DNA of 64,000 nucleotides from Heliopora coerulea (GCA_030142905.1 JASJOG010000021.1:496001-560000); one strand, 5' to 3'; positions 23,278 to 34,830 are shown, counted from the first letter of the stretch. The notes: generated by a model from the letters alone, not told the origin. Made by a program: numbers and translations.

Positions 23278-24220
23278 ACCATAAAAAACTCATTTAAAAA
23301 ATGTTTATTTCATCTGCGACGTTTCGGGGCAAGCCCCTTTCTCAAGGTCGTAATACAGAAGTCAGTAATCCACTTAAATATAAATTAAGCAACTAATTAA
23401 AATTCATAATTAAGTAAAATCCCTAAGATTGAGTCCATTTGGAATGAACGTATTCAATTGATACGCCCCAAACCCCTCATTCGCCTCAGGCTTACTTACA
23501 TCCGTTTTATTAATAATCATTATTCTAATTTCCTCCAATCCCCGATGTCCCTGCTGAAAAAAATGTGCATATAAATGCTCTCCAGCTATTCCCCTCTGAC
23601 CCTTTCCATATATATATATAGAAGGATAGATACGCAATGCGAAAATTTTTCTCCCTAGTCACCCCGCGTGTAAAAGGACTCCACGCACGTCGAGATTAGT
23701 ACCCTCGCACCGCGTGGTGGGAGAGGGTATTATGAAAAAGACCCAAGTTCATGAATAGCCCTAGGTAGGGCATTCCAGTCCCTTGCAACTGAACATTGAA
23801 AAGTTGACCGGCCAAGTTGAATTTTAGTGGCTATTACGTTCAATACGGTTGTCTCTTAAGAAGCGAGAGTGCATTTGATCTGTTTATAAAATAATTTTCC
23901 AGCTGGATTGGGTAGCTGATATTGTTTACAATTTTATATACAAGTTGTAACCTGATGAAGTGCCTTCTGCTGTTAAGTGATCGAAGATTAAGCCTAGCAC
24001 GCATGTCCTAATTCAGAACGCCAGCTAATCTCCCTCTGGAAATGTATCCGTTAATAATAAACAGCTACTAAAACCCTTTCCCCGAAAAGTTGAGTTTTTC
24101 AAGAAATCCAAACAACTACGGTGGGTTGTCTCGATCTTCCTCCTTTCCTTTATAAATGGTTAAGGATTGATGTGAAATGGGTAAAAAGAAAATAGAGAAA
24201 ACTACTTTTGCAGTCCATTC
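20997..24220. other. Intergenic region between the EGF gene and creatine kinase
   Basis: The two convergent genes end here. Contents seen: a possible LINE 3' tail on the minus strand (ATAATAATAATAAAATAATAATGATGTCTTTATTTAA-like words near 21,520-21,555, with AATAAAGACATC on the complement), a TA microsatellite near 23,243-23,272, and a repeat with a CGACGTTTCGGGGC motif near 23,317. A minus-strand ORF of 81 codons at 22,779-23,024 is not assigned. Confidence 0.5.
23243..23272. repeat. (TA)n microsatellite
   Basis: Uninterrupted AT dinucleotides following an imperfect ATATACCTATATATATACT lead-in. Confidence 0.9.
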
Positions 24221-24226
24221 TTTATT
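24221..24226 (-). terminator. Polyadenylation signal of creatine kinase
   Basis: TTTATT on the plus strand is AATAAA on the minus strand, 259 nt after the creatine kinase stop codon. No other AATAAA was noted closer. Confidence 0.5.
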
Positions 24227-24484
24227 TTATAGCTGTGATGAGAAATAGCTTTACAGTTGTCTTTGTAATTGTAATACGGTTATCTCTTCAAGATTTAAGT
24301 ATTCTTGAACAGATATTGATTTATTGCAGAAGGTTACAATTGTTACGATTTCAAAGGTCACGATGTAGATGCACAGAAGAACAAAATTCTCAGCTTCAAT
24401 TCCTTATCTGTTTTATCCTTAAAAACGTGGCAGAAGAAAACGCAGATTTCATACAAGTCGGTTAAGCCTCTGTTCCTTTGAAAA

Positions 24485-24657
24485 TCATTTCGAAACAAGA
24501 TCGTCGATTTTCTGATTCTTTTCAAGCATTTTTTCCAGTTTAATCAAATGGTTCACGCCATCGATAACCTGTTGCACAAGCTGAACTTCTGAGAAACCTA
24601 ACCGATCGGAATTGGAGATATCGAAGATCGATCCAACTGCAGCCGTATCCACACCGC
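24485..24657 (-). CDS. CKMT: Creatine kinase exon 5 (C-terminus)
   Basis: Reads [19 protein letters not shown], then [13 protein letters not shown] and ends [13 protein letters not shown] before TGA. Acceptor CTGCAAG. The end is shorter and different from the basic tail of vertebrate mitochondrial forms. Confidence 0.93.
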
Positions 24658-27600
24658 CTTGCAGAAAAATGAAATTGATAAGTTTTATAATTTTGAACAA
24701 ATCAACCAAAAGAAAAGAAAATACATATGAACAAGTGAACCAATGGACGAAAAAGCGAGTGAACCGATGAACAAATGAACAAACTGAATGATCAAGCAAT
24801 CGATCAATCAATCAAATTAAATTAAACTAGTGAGTAAACAGAAAACAAAACAACAAAATAACGAAAAAATATACATTCATAGAAGTATAAACCATAATAA
24901 CTAACCTGTTCCTCGTTTTTGAAGTCGTAAACTTTCCAAGATCTTATCAAAGCGAGAGTCCTACGGTGTAGACCATAAATAATTCATTTATTGTCCGTTG
25001 CTACTTTTCATCAGTAATAAGAACACAAAAGCAGTGGAGGAATATTTTAAATAATTTTGTTCGTGAAGAATGTTGAGATGAGAAAGATAACACATAACAT
25101 GCACGTTCAGAGATCACGAAAATCTGCAGGAAAATTGGTTACAGTATTTTATTGATAAACACACTATTGTTCTGCAACACCAGGGACAGCATAAACTTGA
25201 AAGTTGTGAACACCTTAGAGCGTTTACCTGAGAAAGAAGAGGTAACTTCACGTGAACTCCAGCTCTCAGTCCTGTTCCCAGATTACTTGGACATGTAAGA
25301 ATGTACCCCAAGTGAGGGCTCCACATGTACTCAAAACCTTCCTTCTTAATTAAACGTTCCACCTCGTTCAGGCCTTCACAGAAGCGCTGGAACACCTTTT
25401 TCATGTTTCCGCCTTTCTCCATGGAAATAATGCGTGTGTGATCTTCCTCGTTCACCTGAGATAATATCGAATCACAAAATTTTTTTAAGTTGCAGATCTA
25501 CTTCATAACATACCAGCACAAAGGTAGCGTTCATCATAACATGTCATCAATTTTTTACGAAACCTTTTAAATGCCAAAAACTGTCGTAAGTACAGTCAAC
25601 ACAGACTTAAACATGTTAACACTCAGTCATGCTTAATAGCTAAGGCCCCGTCCACACGTATGCGGATATTTTTTAAAATGGAGGTTTTTTTCTCCGTTTT
25701 GGCCTTGCGTCCACACGTAAACGGCGTTTTCGGCAACCGAAAACGGAGGTTTTCGAAAACGCTCTCCAGAGTGGATTTTTTTGAAAACGCCGTTTTCGTG
25801 TTTACGTGTGGACGGGCGAAAACGGAGGTTTTCGAAAACGATGACATTGATGATCGGGTCCAGTCTATAGCGGTGCGCGTTTTGTATCTGTTTTCAAGGT
25901 GGCGGACCAAAACTGTATGGCTATTTTACTTGGGCTGATTTCAAGTCTAATAGCTAGCATTCAGCTGCATGTTACTATGTTAAACGTTCACGGAGAATAT
26001 TTGAGAAAGCAAATGAATATTATGAAGATGCTTTCCGTCTCAACGTCGCAAAAAATCGTTTTAAAACGATTAAATAAAAAGCCAGCTAGACCGCGTAGAT
26101 TCTTGGTAAGGCCAGGACGAACGAGTGCTCGGTTGGACAACTTTGCCAGCCAAACTGTGGTACCTGAAGAGTGGAGGGATCGTTTGGAAGAGCTCATATT
26201 ACTAGGCGATGCGCATGCTCTACGCCGGGCGCTATCATATTTCCATCGTTTTTGCGTTTACGTGTGGACGGGCGAAAACGATTCGAATACGCTACGTGTG
26301 GACGCGAATTTTTTTAAAAACGGAGAAAAAAATCTCCGTTTTTAAAAAAATCTGGATACGTGTGGACAGGGCCTAACATTCGAAAATCCATTGGTAACTC
26401 GCGAACAAATTTCAAAAGAAATCTGTTTGATAAGTATTTGCAAATGTGAAACAACTGACACTAGAGTGTCATACAACCACTTTAAGGGAGTTTTGCTGGT
26501 AAAAATGACTTGTTTTTACTTTTCCTATCTTTCGAATCCGACTGAGTGTACGTGATTGGAGGTAAGTAATTCATCAAATTCGTGTCCGTTCTGCATCAGT
26601 ATGCTTTGCTTCATATCCGAATTTTTGGACAGACAGCGGCCATCCATTTTGTAAACTTATCATGAAGTAATATCAACTATTTTGAAGGACCCTGATTTAT
26701 AACTGTTATAACAAGTTGTACTTTTTACCCAGACAAGAAAGTTCTTGTTTTTGTTGTGGAATATTCCTCTAGCATCGGGCCAATCACGTGCCATTCCTGC
26801 ACATGTCAGTAACGGCGACACTGGTTTATCAAACAAGAAGTGGTCAGCAATTAGTTGATCTTGATCAGCTTCCGTCATGCCATTCAGTGGATAATAATGA
26901 CCAGAAAGTTCACCTAAAAATGATCACGGGTTGTTTTTAACAAAGGAGTCAAAAATATGATGTCGGAAAAAGAACACGGCTGCACATTTAACCACAACGT
27001 TTTGGGAACGTAAATGAACTGCGTAACACTTGAAGTAAGTTTAGCATGTTACATGAATTAAGAGTTCTCTTCTCGCAAGGTTTAACCCTTCATTGCTCCC
27101 AAGTGGTTTTTCTTTCATCACTTTGAAGTATTTTTGATATAGGAGCGGAAATTTAGTGATATTTTGAAAAAAACATATGGGGAATCTGATTTTTCTAGTG
27201 TTTCCACTCTCCTTTTAAGGCAACTTTACAGTTTTTGAAAGAATTAGTCAATTTAAAAGCGCAAGAAAGCAGTGTTGCAATCGCGGTGCTGCTCCGACGA
27301 GACGCCCGAACAAATCTTATGATTAATTTTTTTATTCGATGTCTGTCACGATGCTTATTGCTGATTATACTTGTCATACAGGGCCCTTGTTGATAACAGC
27401 TTTCGGCTGATAAGGTTACCCTGATTAAATAAAAGATTTTCATTCATTCCTTCATTCATTAAATCTTAAAAGTGCCCTAGGGAAGCTTATTTGAGCAGCA
27501 GCGCTTAATGATTGTTTACATTCATTAATGAATCAAAGGAATCAGGTTGGTTAAATGCTTAAATATGCTTAAATATGTGTAATGCGAACTTTGATATTAG

Positions 27601-29211
27601 TAACCAACGTTTTCTGGGTGGTACAGTAGCTGGTGTACACAACGATAACGCGAGCATCAAGTACGATGCCCCATAAGAAAGAATTTTTCACTCAAAACAA
27701 ACATGATTCTTTGCTCTCAGTGGATTTTTTGCTCTCAGTGGATTCTTTGCTCTCAGTGGATTCTTTACGACCTGAGTAGGCGCATTCCCATATTTTCGTC
27801 AAGACGCCAACATAAAGAGCGCAAAAACCGGATATTTCAGATTAAAATTGCTTTAAAGCGTCAAATAGGAAGGAAAACAATTTCAGAGTTTATTAAACAC
27901 TTTCTTTATGTATTACTGCCTTCATCGCAACTTGCGTAAACTGTCTTTTGTTTCTGAGAAGAAAGGTGTCATTATCCTTGCCATTTGTATGTTATAGAAA
28001 CGCAAGGAATAAAAAATATAACTTGTCTCACGCAATTTTCCGCGGTACCTATTGCTCTTTTCATTTAAAACCACGTTAAATTTAGATCACAAGATCAAGT
28101 TTGAATAATTTTTTCCACTGCAGACTAAAATGTACTAAAGCTACCATTGCTTTGAGGGTCATATCTCACCACAAGATCAAAGCAATTGTAGTTGAAATTT
28201 TGTCTTCACAAATAGCGTCATAAAATAATAGGAAATTCATTGTTTGCTATACATGTCAGGTAACTTAACGTTCCACGGAACTTTTTATGTAAAACTACTG
28301 TTTTCAATTACCAGACCCTTATTATCTGACGTAGTAATTAGCCATTATTTTAATTGCTACCATTAAGGTACATTTATACGCGCGATTTTGAACGTTACGA
28401 TTGTCATCTTAGTGTATGTAATAAACCTATGACAATCTAAGCAGCAAGATATATACATGCTATGATTCACTCCAGTTTGTCCTCGATGCCCTCGTCAATT
28501 TAATAAATACTCCAAGATGTCAATCGCAAAGCAAAAAAATCACGAGTGTAAAAGTACCTGTACTTGTTATATATCTCTGACTTTGATTAGTTACCCGCAA
28601 AAACCGTATGTGCAAGCTGAAGTTTACAATGTACCTCTTAGTCCTTCAAGGGCATCGTTTACAATCCGTTCCACTTCTCTTCGCTCTCCGCGAGAGCAAT
28701 GAGGAGGTAAAGGAAACCCTCTGACTGAGCGACCAGTGCGCACGCGTGAGGACAGCACATATTTCTCATCCAGCATTCCACCCTTTAGTTTAGAAAAGTC
28801 CAAGTCCGTTTTATGGACATCGGTTTTCTTGAAGCCGTTGTGTCGTTCTTCGATGATCGGGTCAAAAAGATCAGCAAACAATGCGTAACTTTCCTCGTCT
28901 CCGGCAACAACCCCAACAGTTGAAATGAATGGATGTCCAGGATTGTCAACGCCGGTTTGGATCGCTTTATCCAACGTGAACCCAGATTTGGTTATTTTAT
29001 CGCGAAGCTTGGCGTACAGTCGAGGTGTTAGATGCTTGGCCATTAGGTTATTGTGTCCCCGTAAATCTGGGTAGTCCATGGAAGGTGTACAGCCTGTGTA
29101 TTTGGCCGCGTCCAAACATCTTTTGTGAAGAAACCCAACTGCAGCAATACTTCCTGCAGCCAAGAATCCTCCAGCTGCAGCTAGAATTCGAGGTTTAGCA
29201 AAAAAAGCCAT
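24485..29211 (-). CDS. CKMT: Mitochondrial creatine kinase, complete (5 exons, 405 aa)
   Basis: Proposed CDS joins 29211-28635, 26913-26729, 25455-25228, 24960-24906 and 24657-24485, 1218 nt in one frame. Creatine kinase transfers phosphate between ATP and creatine; the mitochondrial form acts in the intermembrane space. Family blocks in order: [47 protein letters not shown] (nucleotide-binding arginines), [28 protein letters not shown] with the reactive cysteine near residue 309, and LQKRGTGGVDTA. The [12 protein letters not shown] form and the ERHNGF loop favour creatine over arginine kinase. The first in-frame ATG (29,209-29,211) gives a presequence rich in Ala and Gly with basic residues, fitting mitochondrial import; an in-frame stop lies upstream. 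Length is close to vertebrate mitochondrial enzymes (about 417 aa). No frameshifts or missing catalytic residues. Confidence 0.95.
24906..24960 (-). CDS. CKMT: Creatine kinase exon 4
   Basis: Short 55-nt exon reading [18 protein letters not shown]. It carries the conserved LQKRGT arginine. Acceptor CGTAG, donor GTTAGT, phase 1 out. Confidence 0.93.
25228..25455 (-). CDS. CKMT: Creatine kinase exon 3 (reactive cysteine)
   Basis: Codons 255-330, [20 protein letters not shown] to VKLPLLSQ, with [14 protein letters not shown] in between. Acceptor CTCAG, donor GTAAAC, phase 0 at both ends. Confidence 0.94.
25644..26373 (+). mobile_element. PIF/Harbinger-derived nonautonomous element in creatine kinase intron 2
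   Basis: Terminal inverted repeats GGCCCCGTCCACACGTATGC and (complement at the right end) GGCCCTGTCCACACGTATCC, continuing imperfectly for about 60 bp with A/T runs and CTCCGTTTT blocks. Flanked by TAA on both sides (25641-25643, 26374-26376), the 3-bp target duplication of PIF/Harbinger. Internal CGGAGGTTTTCGAAAACG repeats are partly tandem and inverted. Contains the transposase remnant at 25,899-26,345. Confidence 0.85.
25899..26345 (+). pseudogene. Truncated Harbinger transposase N-terminal ORF (148 codons)
   Basis: Starts [20 protein letters not shown] and contains [17 protein letters not shown] and [13 protein letters not shown], close to the RRFWVRPGRT…WWDNF…VVPEEWRENF block that begins many Harbinger-family transposases. 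The DDE catalytic domain is absent: the reading frame runs directly into the right terminal repeat. So this is an internally deleted copy that kept its 5' end. It needs a mobilising partner elsewhere, if it is mobile at all. Confidence 0.7.
26729..26913 (-). CDS. CKMT: Creatine kinase exon 2
   Basis: Codons 193-254, from [20 protein letters not shown] through [14 protein letters not shown] and [10 protein letters not shown] to FLVW. Acceptor TTTTTAG, donor GTAAAA in phase 0. Bases after the donor read VKSTTC in frame but belong to the intron. Confidence 0.93.
27706..27759. repeat. Three tandem 18-bp units
   Basis: ATTCTTTGCTCTCAGTGG repeated three times, the middle copy with one substitution. 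Lies in creatine kinase intron 1. The repeat is a multiple of three, so it makes an ILCSQW-type ORF artefact. Confidence 0.9.
28635..29211 (-). CDS. CKMT: Creatine kinase exon 1: presequence, N-terminal domain, start of kinase domain
   Basis: Codons 1-192. Starts [20 protein letters not shown], then [17 protein letters not shown] and on to GLRG. The open frame extends upstream to a GTG at 29,250, but there is no ATG there and a TGA precedes it, so 29,211 is the start. Donor GTACAT (weak), phase 1. Confidence 0.93.
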
Positions 29212-29250
29212 TGATACTCTTTTCAACAGTGAGTTTAACGCAATATTCAC

Positions 29251-30183
29251 CCAGAACTTTTCTCAAATGTTGAATTAAGTTAATTAAGGTCATTATTAGT
29301 GTAGCGGGGATTTATTTACTGCGAATGAATTATTAGTTAATTAACAATCGAAGCGTTGTTACGTTTTTAATTGAATAGATTAATCAAGTGGTTTTTGACG
29401 TCGACCATGCAACACTATTGAACTCTAAAAAGACTGGAACGATATCTCGTTATAAGGGGCCTCACGACTGATTGAAGCCGAAATGGGGGCAGCCATATAG
29501 GTAAAAAATCTCTGGGTAAACAGTGCAACTGACGATGTATGCTTAAGTGTGTTGACGATATTTCTAAACAGTGATTACAAACATCGAACATGCCTGTCTT
29601 GATAGATGCAGTCATTCGCTTGCCGCAAGTGTTGGTTGTGAAATATATAAAAACCATTTAGCGTAAAACTTTTGGTAAACTCGATATTGTTATCAGTATA
29701 TGAACTTTCATCACTTTGCATTGACACTACATATTTACACTTGTACTCTGAATTTTCGCACGTTATTCTGCTTTTGAAGGAGTCAAATTGAAAAATTTGC
29801 GAAACAAAATTGTTTTGATTTAGATTTAAACACGTTTTCAAAGGCACAATAATTTATGACCAAATTATCCCATCATAATAAGTAAATGACTCACACGCAT
29901 AAATCTTCAAAACCTGGTGAACTACGACTAATCCAGGATCACAAGCTCTCATTGTACTGTACTACTTCTGCGCAAAAACCTTTCATCAATATTCCTTGTA
30001 TGAAAAATGCTAATCAGCAGGGCCAAGAGGAAGACGGAACACAGTAAATCCAGGGAGTCAGATCCAAGCAGAAATTCTGCGTTATAAACCCCATTACATT
30101 ACACGAACACGAACATCTAAAACGCAGCAAACAAGGAGGCGATAAAATATCTTGCAGTTTATGTTTTTAGAAATGTGAGAGCT
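29251..30183. other. Upstream flank of creatine kinase
   Basis: AT-rich sequence holding any 5' UTR and promoter. No TATA box placed convincingly and no coding sequence recognised. Confidence 0.5.
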
Positions 30184-30336
30184 TGGATGTATCTTGAGAT
30201 AGATGAATGATCGCCAAGCTCTATACTCAGAAAAACGAATTCTGAGCCGCAGACGGGGATCGAACCCGCAACCTTCTGATGACTGGTGAGACGCTCTAAC
30301 CATTGAGCTACCAAGACTCAGATGGCGAGCTAAGGT
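30184..30336 (-). repeat. tRNA-derived SINE, minus copy of a head-to-head pair
   Basis: On the minus strand, the tRNA-like head (30,244-30,319) has box A TAGCTCAATGGTTAGAGC and box B GGTTCGATCCC, followed by a tail with TTTTTCTGAGTATAGAGC and ATTCATCTATCTC. Spacing and box B are nearly canonical, but the acceptor stem is poor, so I call it a SINE and not a tRNA gene. Confidence 0.75.
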
Positions 30337-30383
30337 GCAAGTTCGACATATATGTGCGACCTAAGCGGAAGCCACGATATATT

Positions 30384-30500
30384 AATAATGGTTAGAGCGT
30401 CTCACCGGTCATCGGAAGGTTGCGGGTTCGATCCCCGTCTGGGGCTCAGAAATCGTTTTTCTGAGTATAGAGCATGACGATCATTCATCTACCTCAAAAA
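30384..30500 (+). repeat. tRNA-derived SINE, plus copy of the head-to-head pair
   Basis: Same family as the copy just upstream but opposite in direction: ATGGTTAGAGCGTCTCACC, GGTTCGATCCCCGTC, and a TTTTTCTGAGTATAGAGC tail. It lacks the first part of the head. Confidence 0.75.
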
Positions 30501-30512
30501 AATATCTTGTTA

Positions 30513-30721
30513 ATGCCTAGCGACGCTAGGAAACCTAACCGACTAATTTTACATGTGGGTACCAAATGAATGATTTGCATGGCAAGGATGCGAAGAAAAT
30601 AATCGAAAATATTGCAGAAATGTTTAAGAACGTAACCGAAGAAAGTCCAACAACAAAAGGAGATATTGCAGAACTTATACACCGAGCTGATAAACCAGAA
30701 TATGGCAAGAAGATCAGGTAA
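30513..30721 (+). pseudogene. LINE ORF1 fragment with SGNH-hydrolase-like motif
   Basis: Reads PNRLILHVGT, then after a one-base frameshift NDLHGKDAKKIIENIAEMF and AELIHRADKPEYGKKIR before a stop. The ILHVGTNDL block is typical of the esterase-like (SGNH) domain in ORF1 proteins of some CR1/L2-type elements and related coral repeat proteins. It may be the 5' part of the LINE that continues at 31.7 kb. Confidence 0.55.
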
Positions 30722-31735
30722 GTTAACAAATTACTATATTAAACACTTTAATCGTTATCTAGTGAACTTATATGAATCTGGAACTTCGGTTTTGCTTGAT
30801 TTTATAGATTCTTTACAGACCTGTCAACCCATAAAACAAAACGGAAGTGAGATTTTTGTCTATGATTTATGCATCAATTTATTAGTTCTTATGTTGCTTG
30901 ATTACCTTGATTACCGCAACTGTAAGATTGATTGCATAGAGTGCACCCGAACTTTTGAATGTCACTCGGGTCTTTCACAACGCACGGATATTTTTTTAGT
31001 CCAGTCTGGATTGAATTCGGTTTTATACATGGCATCCCCATTTAGCGACGTCATTTTAGCTTTCTTTGGACTGGGTCGCACATCTTCACAGTCCGACAAA
31101 ATATTGTTTTCACTCATTTTCTCAATTCCACTGATGCGTGCTTTCTTGTGCTGGAGTTACAAATGTCCTAATTGGACAACGTGACAAACATCATAGCCAA
31201 TGAAATTATCGCTTATTGGTCGTACAACCGGTGGTTTCCGGGCGCTTTAGGAGAATGACCGAAGTACAGAAGATTACTGAAAGTGTTGGGTCTACTGAAA
31301 GTGTTGGATAATGGCCTACTCCGACGCGTCCGGAAACTGCCGTTCAGAATTTTTCGTAATATCATGCCATACTGTTTAATTTCACCAATGGAAAGAAAAT
31401 ACCGTGAGAAACAATCATGAGAACGTGAGACCGCGAGTTTTGGTTAAAAACCGCGAGTCTCACGGCAAATACGTGAGAGTTGACAGGTCTGTCTTTAAAG
31501 CCTAAATTTTGTTCTTTTGTTCTAAAGGTGTTCTTTATATAGGACACTGGGCATTAAAAGGTTATAGATTACATAAATTGAAAAGGAAATAACTGATTAA
31601 ACTCCCCAACGATAACTTGTATACTGCAAATAATGAAGTTAGTCATACTTTGTAACTTAATACAACATGCAAATAGTCATCGTGAAGAATCCGTGAAAAG
31701 CCAATCCATTGCTAAACGACGTTCTATTACTCAGA

Positions 31736-34700
31736 GATGAAAAAATACAAGAGGATTTAAATTAGCTCATTTAAATGTCAGAAGCGTAATCAAGAATATT
31801 GATCAGCTTCGCACATATCTTATATATTTCAACCATTGCCATTAAAGGTTATGAAACAATACGTCAAGACAGAAATCCTCAGGGAGGTGGTGTTGCGTTG
31901 TATGTAAGAGCTCCACTGACTACAACTAGGCCATGACCTATCAATGGACAACCTGGAGACCATCACAATCGAGATCTTTGTGCCAAAATCAAAACCTTTT
32001 CTAGTTAACATTTGCCATAGACAGTCAAGCTACTCGTTTGATTTGTTTGACGATAATAAAATATGCATACAGAAAATGAACTTGAAAAGTGAAAACGTTA
32101 TCTGTATTGGAGACTTGGATAGACCTCTTTACCTAGGATGTTTGTTTACCCATTTCATGTAACATGAGGTTACTCAGGTAAATTGTTTCTATGGAATTTA
32201 ATGATGTTCAGATAACCAACATAGCACAGTGATCAGATTGACACAAGATCAAGATATCACTGTAAATTTAAAGCCAAAGAAATCAATTGAATGACCGGTC
32301 AGTGCAAGAAAAAAAGACCACACGCTGAACTACAAGAAGAGCTTGAAGAAATGTACCAATTTGAGCAACTTATTAGCAAACTGAAACGGGTTACAGATTA
32401 AAACACGAAAGTACTTATCGATTTAGCGTTTAGCAAATAAACCTGAATTAAGTATTGAATAAACGATTATAGTTGGATTCATATATATTGATAAAATATC
32501 TGTTCCTCAGCAGAGCCAAAATTTTCAATATCAGGCAAGACAAGTACAATACGATGCCTCACAATTTAAGTCAGACTTAAGGAAAATCTTTATTACAAAT
32601 CTTCTTTTGTCTGGAAACCGAAACGAACTATGGAAAGCCTGGAAAGAAAAATTTCTAGTTACTGCGGATATACACGTTTCCCTATAGTTACACGGACGGT
32701 AAGGAGTGAGTACACTCCTCGGTAAACTGAATAATATTAAGAAACAAACGCAACATAGAGACTATCTCAAAAAGAAAGCTGTTCAGACAGGTTCACCCCT
32801 CATGCGCCAAGTATGCAAAGAGGGTAGTAACATAAATAAATTTATTAAAAGGACCAAAATAATTAAAAGCATTTCTCGAATTATTTTGAGGAAACACCCA
32901 ACAACCCGAAAGATATGTGGAAAACGATAAATGAATTGATAAGTGAAAAATGCAAAAGGACAAACGTCACTAGGCTTGAAGTAGATGAAATGAAAACCAC
33001 AAATACCCGTAGCATTGCTTACACGTTTAATGTATACTTTTCAGCAGTGGAGACAAAAATAACGAAAGGCCTCCAAAAATTTATATCTCTGCAAATAAAT
33101 ATATAATAGAACAGCAAAACTCAAGAGTTTCACTTTCACCCATCGCATGAAAATGATGTATTCAAAATATCAACCAGTATCAAACCATCCAAATCAATTG
33201 GATACAATAACATCCCACCAAAATTAGTCAAGGACAGCTTCCTTGACTAATTTTTGAACTCATCACAAAGTCATTGGCAAATATGTTTAATAAGTTTATC
33301 ACACCTGGTATATTTCCTGACGACATGAAATTTGTAGCCTTATTATCAATTTACAAGTTCGGAGACAAACATGATTGTGGGAATTATCAAGCAATTTCAG
33401 TTTTACCTACTGTTGCAAAAATTTTTGAAAAACTTGTATTACAACAACTTTCTAACCACTGAGAAAACTTTCTTTATACGACGTTCAAGGATTGGTATCG
33501 GTTCGGTTTAAATCACACCTTCGAAATAGAAATCAAATATGCAAAATTAATGGAGTGTCATAAGCGATACATTTCATAAGACGTGGGATTACATAGAGCT
33601 CAAATTTAAGGTCGTTGCTATTCTTAATTTATATCATCGATTTATCGAACTGCCTAGAGAATACCAACGCTGGCATATTTGCAAATGATATTTAATTGTC
33701 CTTTAGTGGCCATTCAATGGACGAACTGGAGCAAAATCTCAACTGAAATTTAGATAAAGTATATCAATGGCTCTTTAAAGATAAACTAGCTCTAAGTAAG
33801 GACAAGATTGAACATATTATGTCCTCTAGTAGCCATTCATTGGAAGAACTAAAGCGGAATCTCAACAGAAACTTAGAGAAAGTGCATCAATGGTTTCTTA
33901 CAGATAAGCTAACACTAAATAAGAAAAAAATTGAATACATAATCATTGAACTACGACAAAAAAAATTTTAAAAAAAAATGAGCGAACCTTAAATAAGATT
34001 AGGTGATGAAAGTACTAAGCAAGTTAAAAGAGGTAATACCTTAGGAATTGTCTTTGATGGAAAATGACAAAGAAATTGACAATGGAAAAAAACATATTGA
34101 CAATGTTAGGTCCAAATTCCTTATGAATTAGGAATGATGTGAAAACTGAAACTCACGTTTCCAAACCAATTTTAACTACAGTCTATAAATCTCTAGCTCT
34201 TCTATACTTGACTATTGTAGTCTGGTTTGGGATAATGCAAGCTATTATTTTCTTGATAGATTTCAAAAAATGCAAACAGAGCCGTAAAACAGAGCCAGAA
34301 AATAACGATGGGAACTTCTTACGGGATCCAATCCAATAATCTACAAATTCATCTCGGATCGCAAACCTTTTTTTATAAGCAATTTTTATGTATAGAATTA
34401 AAAATGGACAGATGGAGAAGAGCATGATCGACTTATACACAGTGAAACAATGGATTGTACTCCTTTCGAGATAATACTAATAATATTTTTTGCTAGATAG
34501 ACCCAAAACAATTTTTTTAAACAAAAACACTAGCGACTCGGGCGCAAATTGTTGCAACAACCTTCCAAAATACAGAGGGAAGTGGTTAACGTTATAAATT
34601 AAGTTATCTACTCTTCGTGAGAATATGGTATGAATCAAAGGTAACGCTACTGATATGGACTGATGAGTGTAAATGTAAACTTTATATGTGAATGTTTTGT

Positions 34701-34830
34701 AGTATTGTAAATATTCGTGTTTAATTGAACAATATTTTATGTATAGACGTTTGTATATAGTACTATTTTAGATAGCTGCAGAAACATAGGAGAAGGCCCC
34801 TTGAAAAACTGATTCTTAAGCTTTGAAAGG
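31736..34830 (+). mobile_element. Degenerate CR1/L2-like non-LTR retrotransposon
   Basis: Endonuclease pieces: RGFKLAHLNVRSVIKNIDQL (about 31,750) and DRNPQGGGVALYVRA (about 31,870), then PFLVNICHRQSS and ICIGDLDRP (about 31,990-32,120). RT pieces: FNVYFSAVETKI (about 33,030), then GIFPDDMKFVALLSIYKFGD and GNYQAISVLPTVAKIFEK (33,310-33,450). Later NLNRNLEKVHQWF (about 33,860). Many stops and frameshifts separate the blocks, so it cannot make protein. Order endonuclease then RT on the plus strand matches APE-type LINEs. The 3' limit is approximate. Confidence 0.8.

Noticed and set aside
29212..29250. Extended creatine kinase start at a GTG (13 extra codons)
   Set aside because: A nuclear gene is expected to start at ATG; the first in-frame ATG is at 29,211 and an in-frame TGA lies just upstream of the GTG.
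30244..30319. Possible tRNA gene on the minus strand
   Set aside because: Box A and box B are good, but the acceptor stem does not close and the same head-plus-tail unit recurs, so it is a tRNA-derived SINE.
30666..31184. 172-codon plus-strand ORF
   Set aside because: Starts inside the LINE ORF1 remnant in a different frame; the rest has no domain I recognise and may be a repeat.
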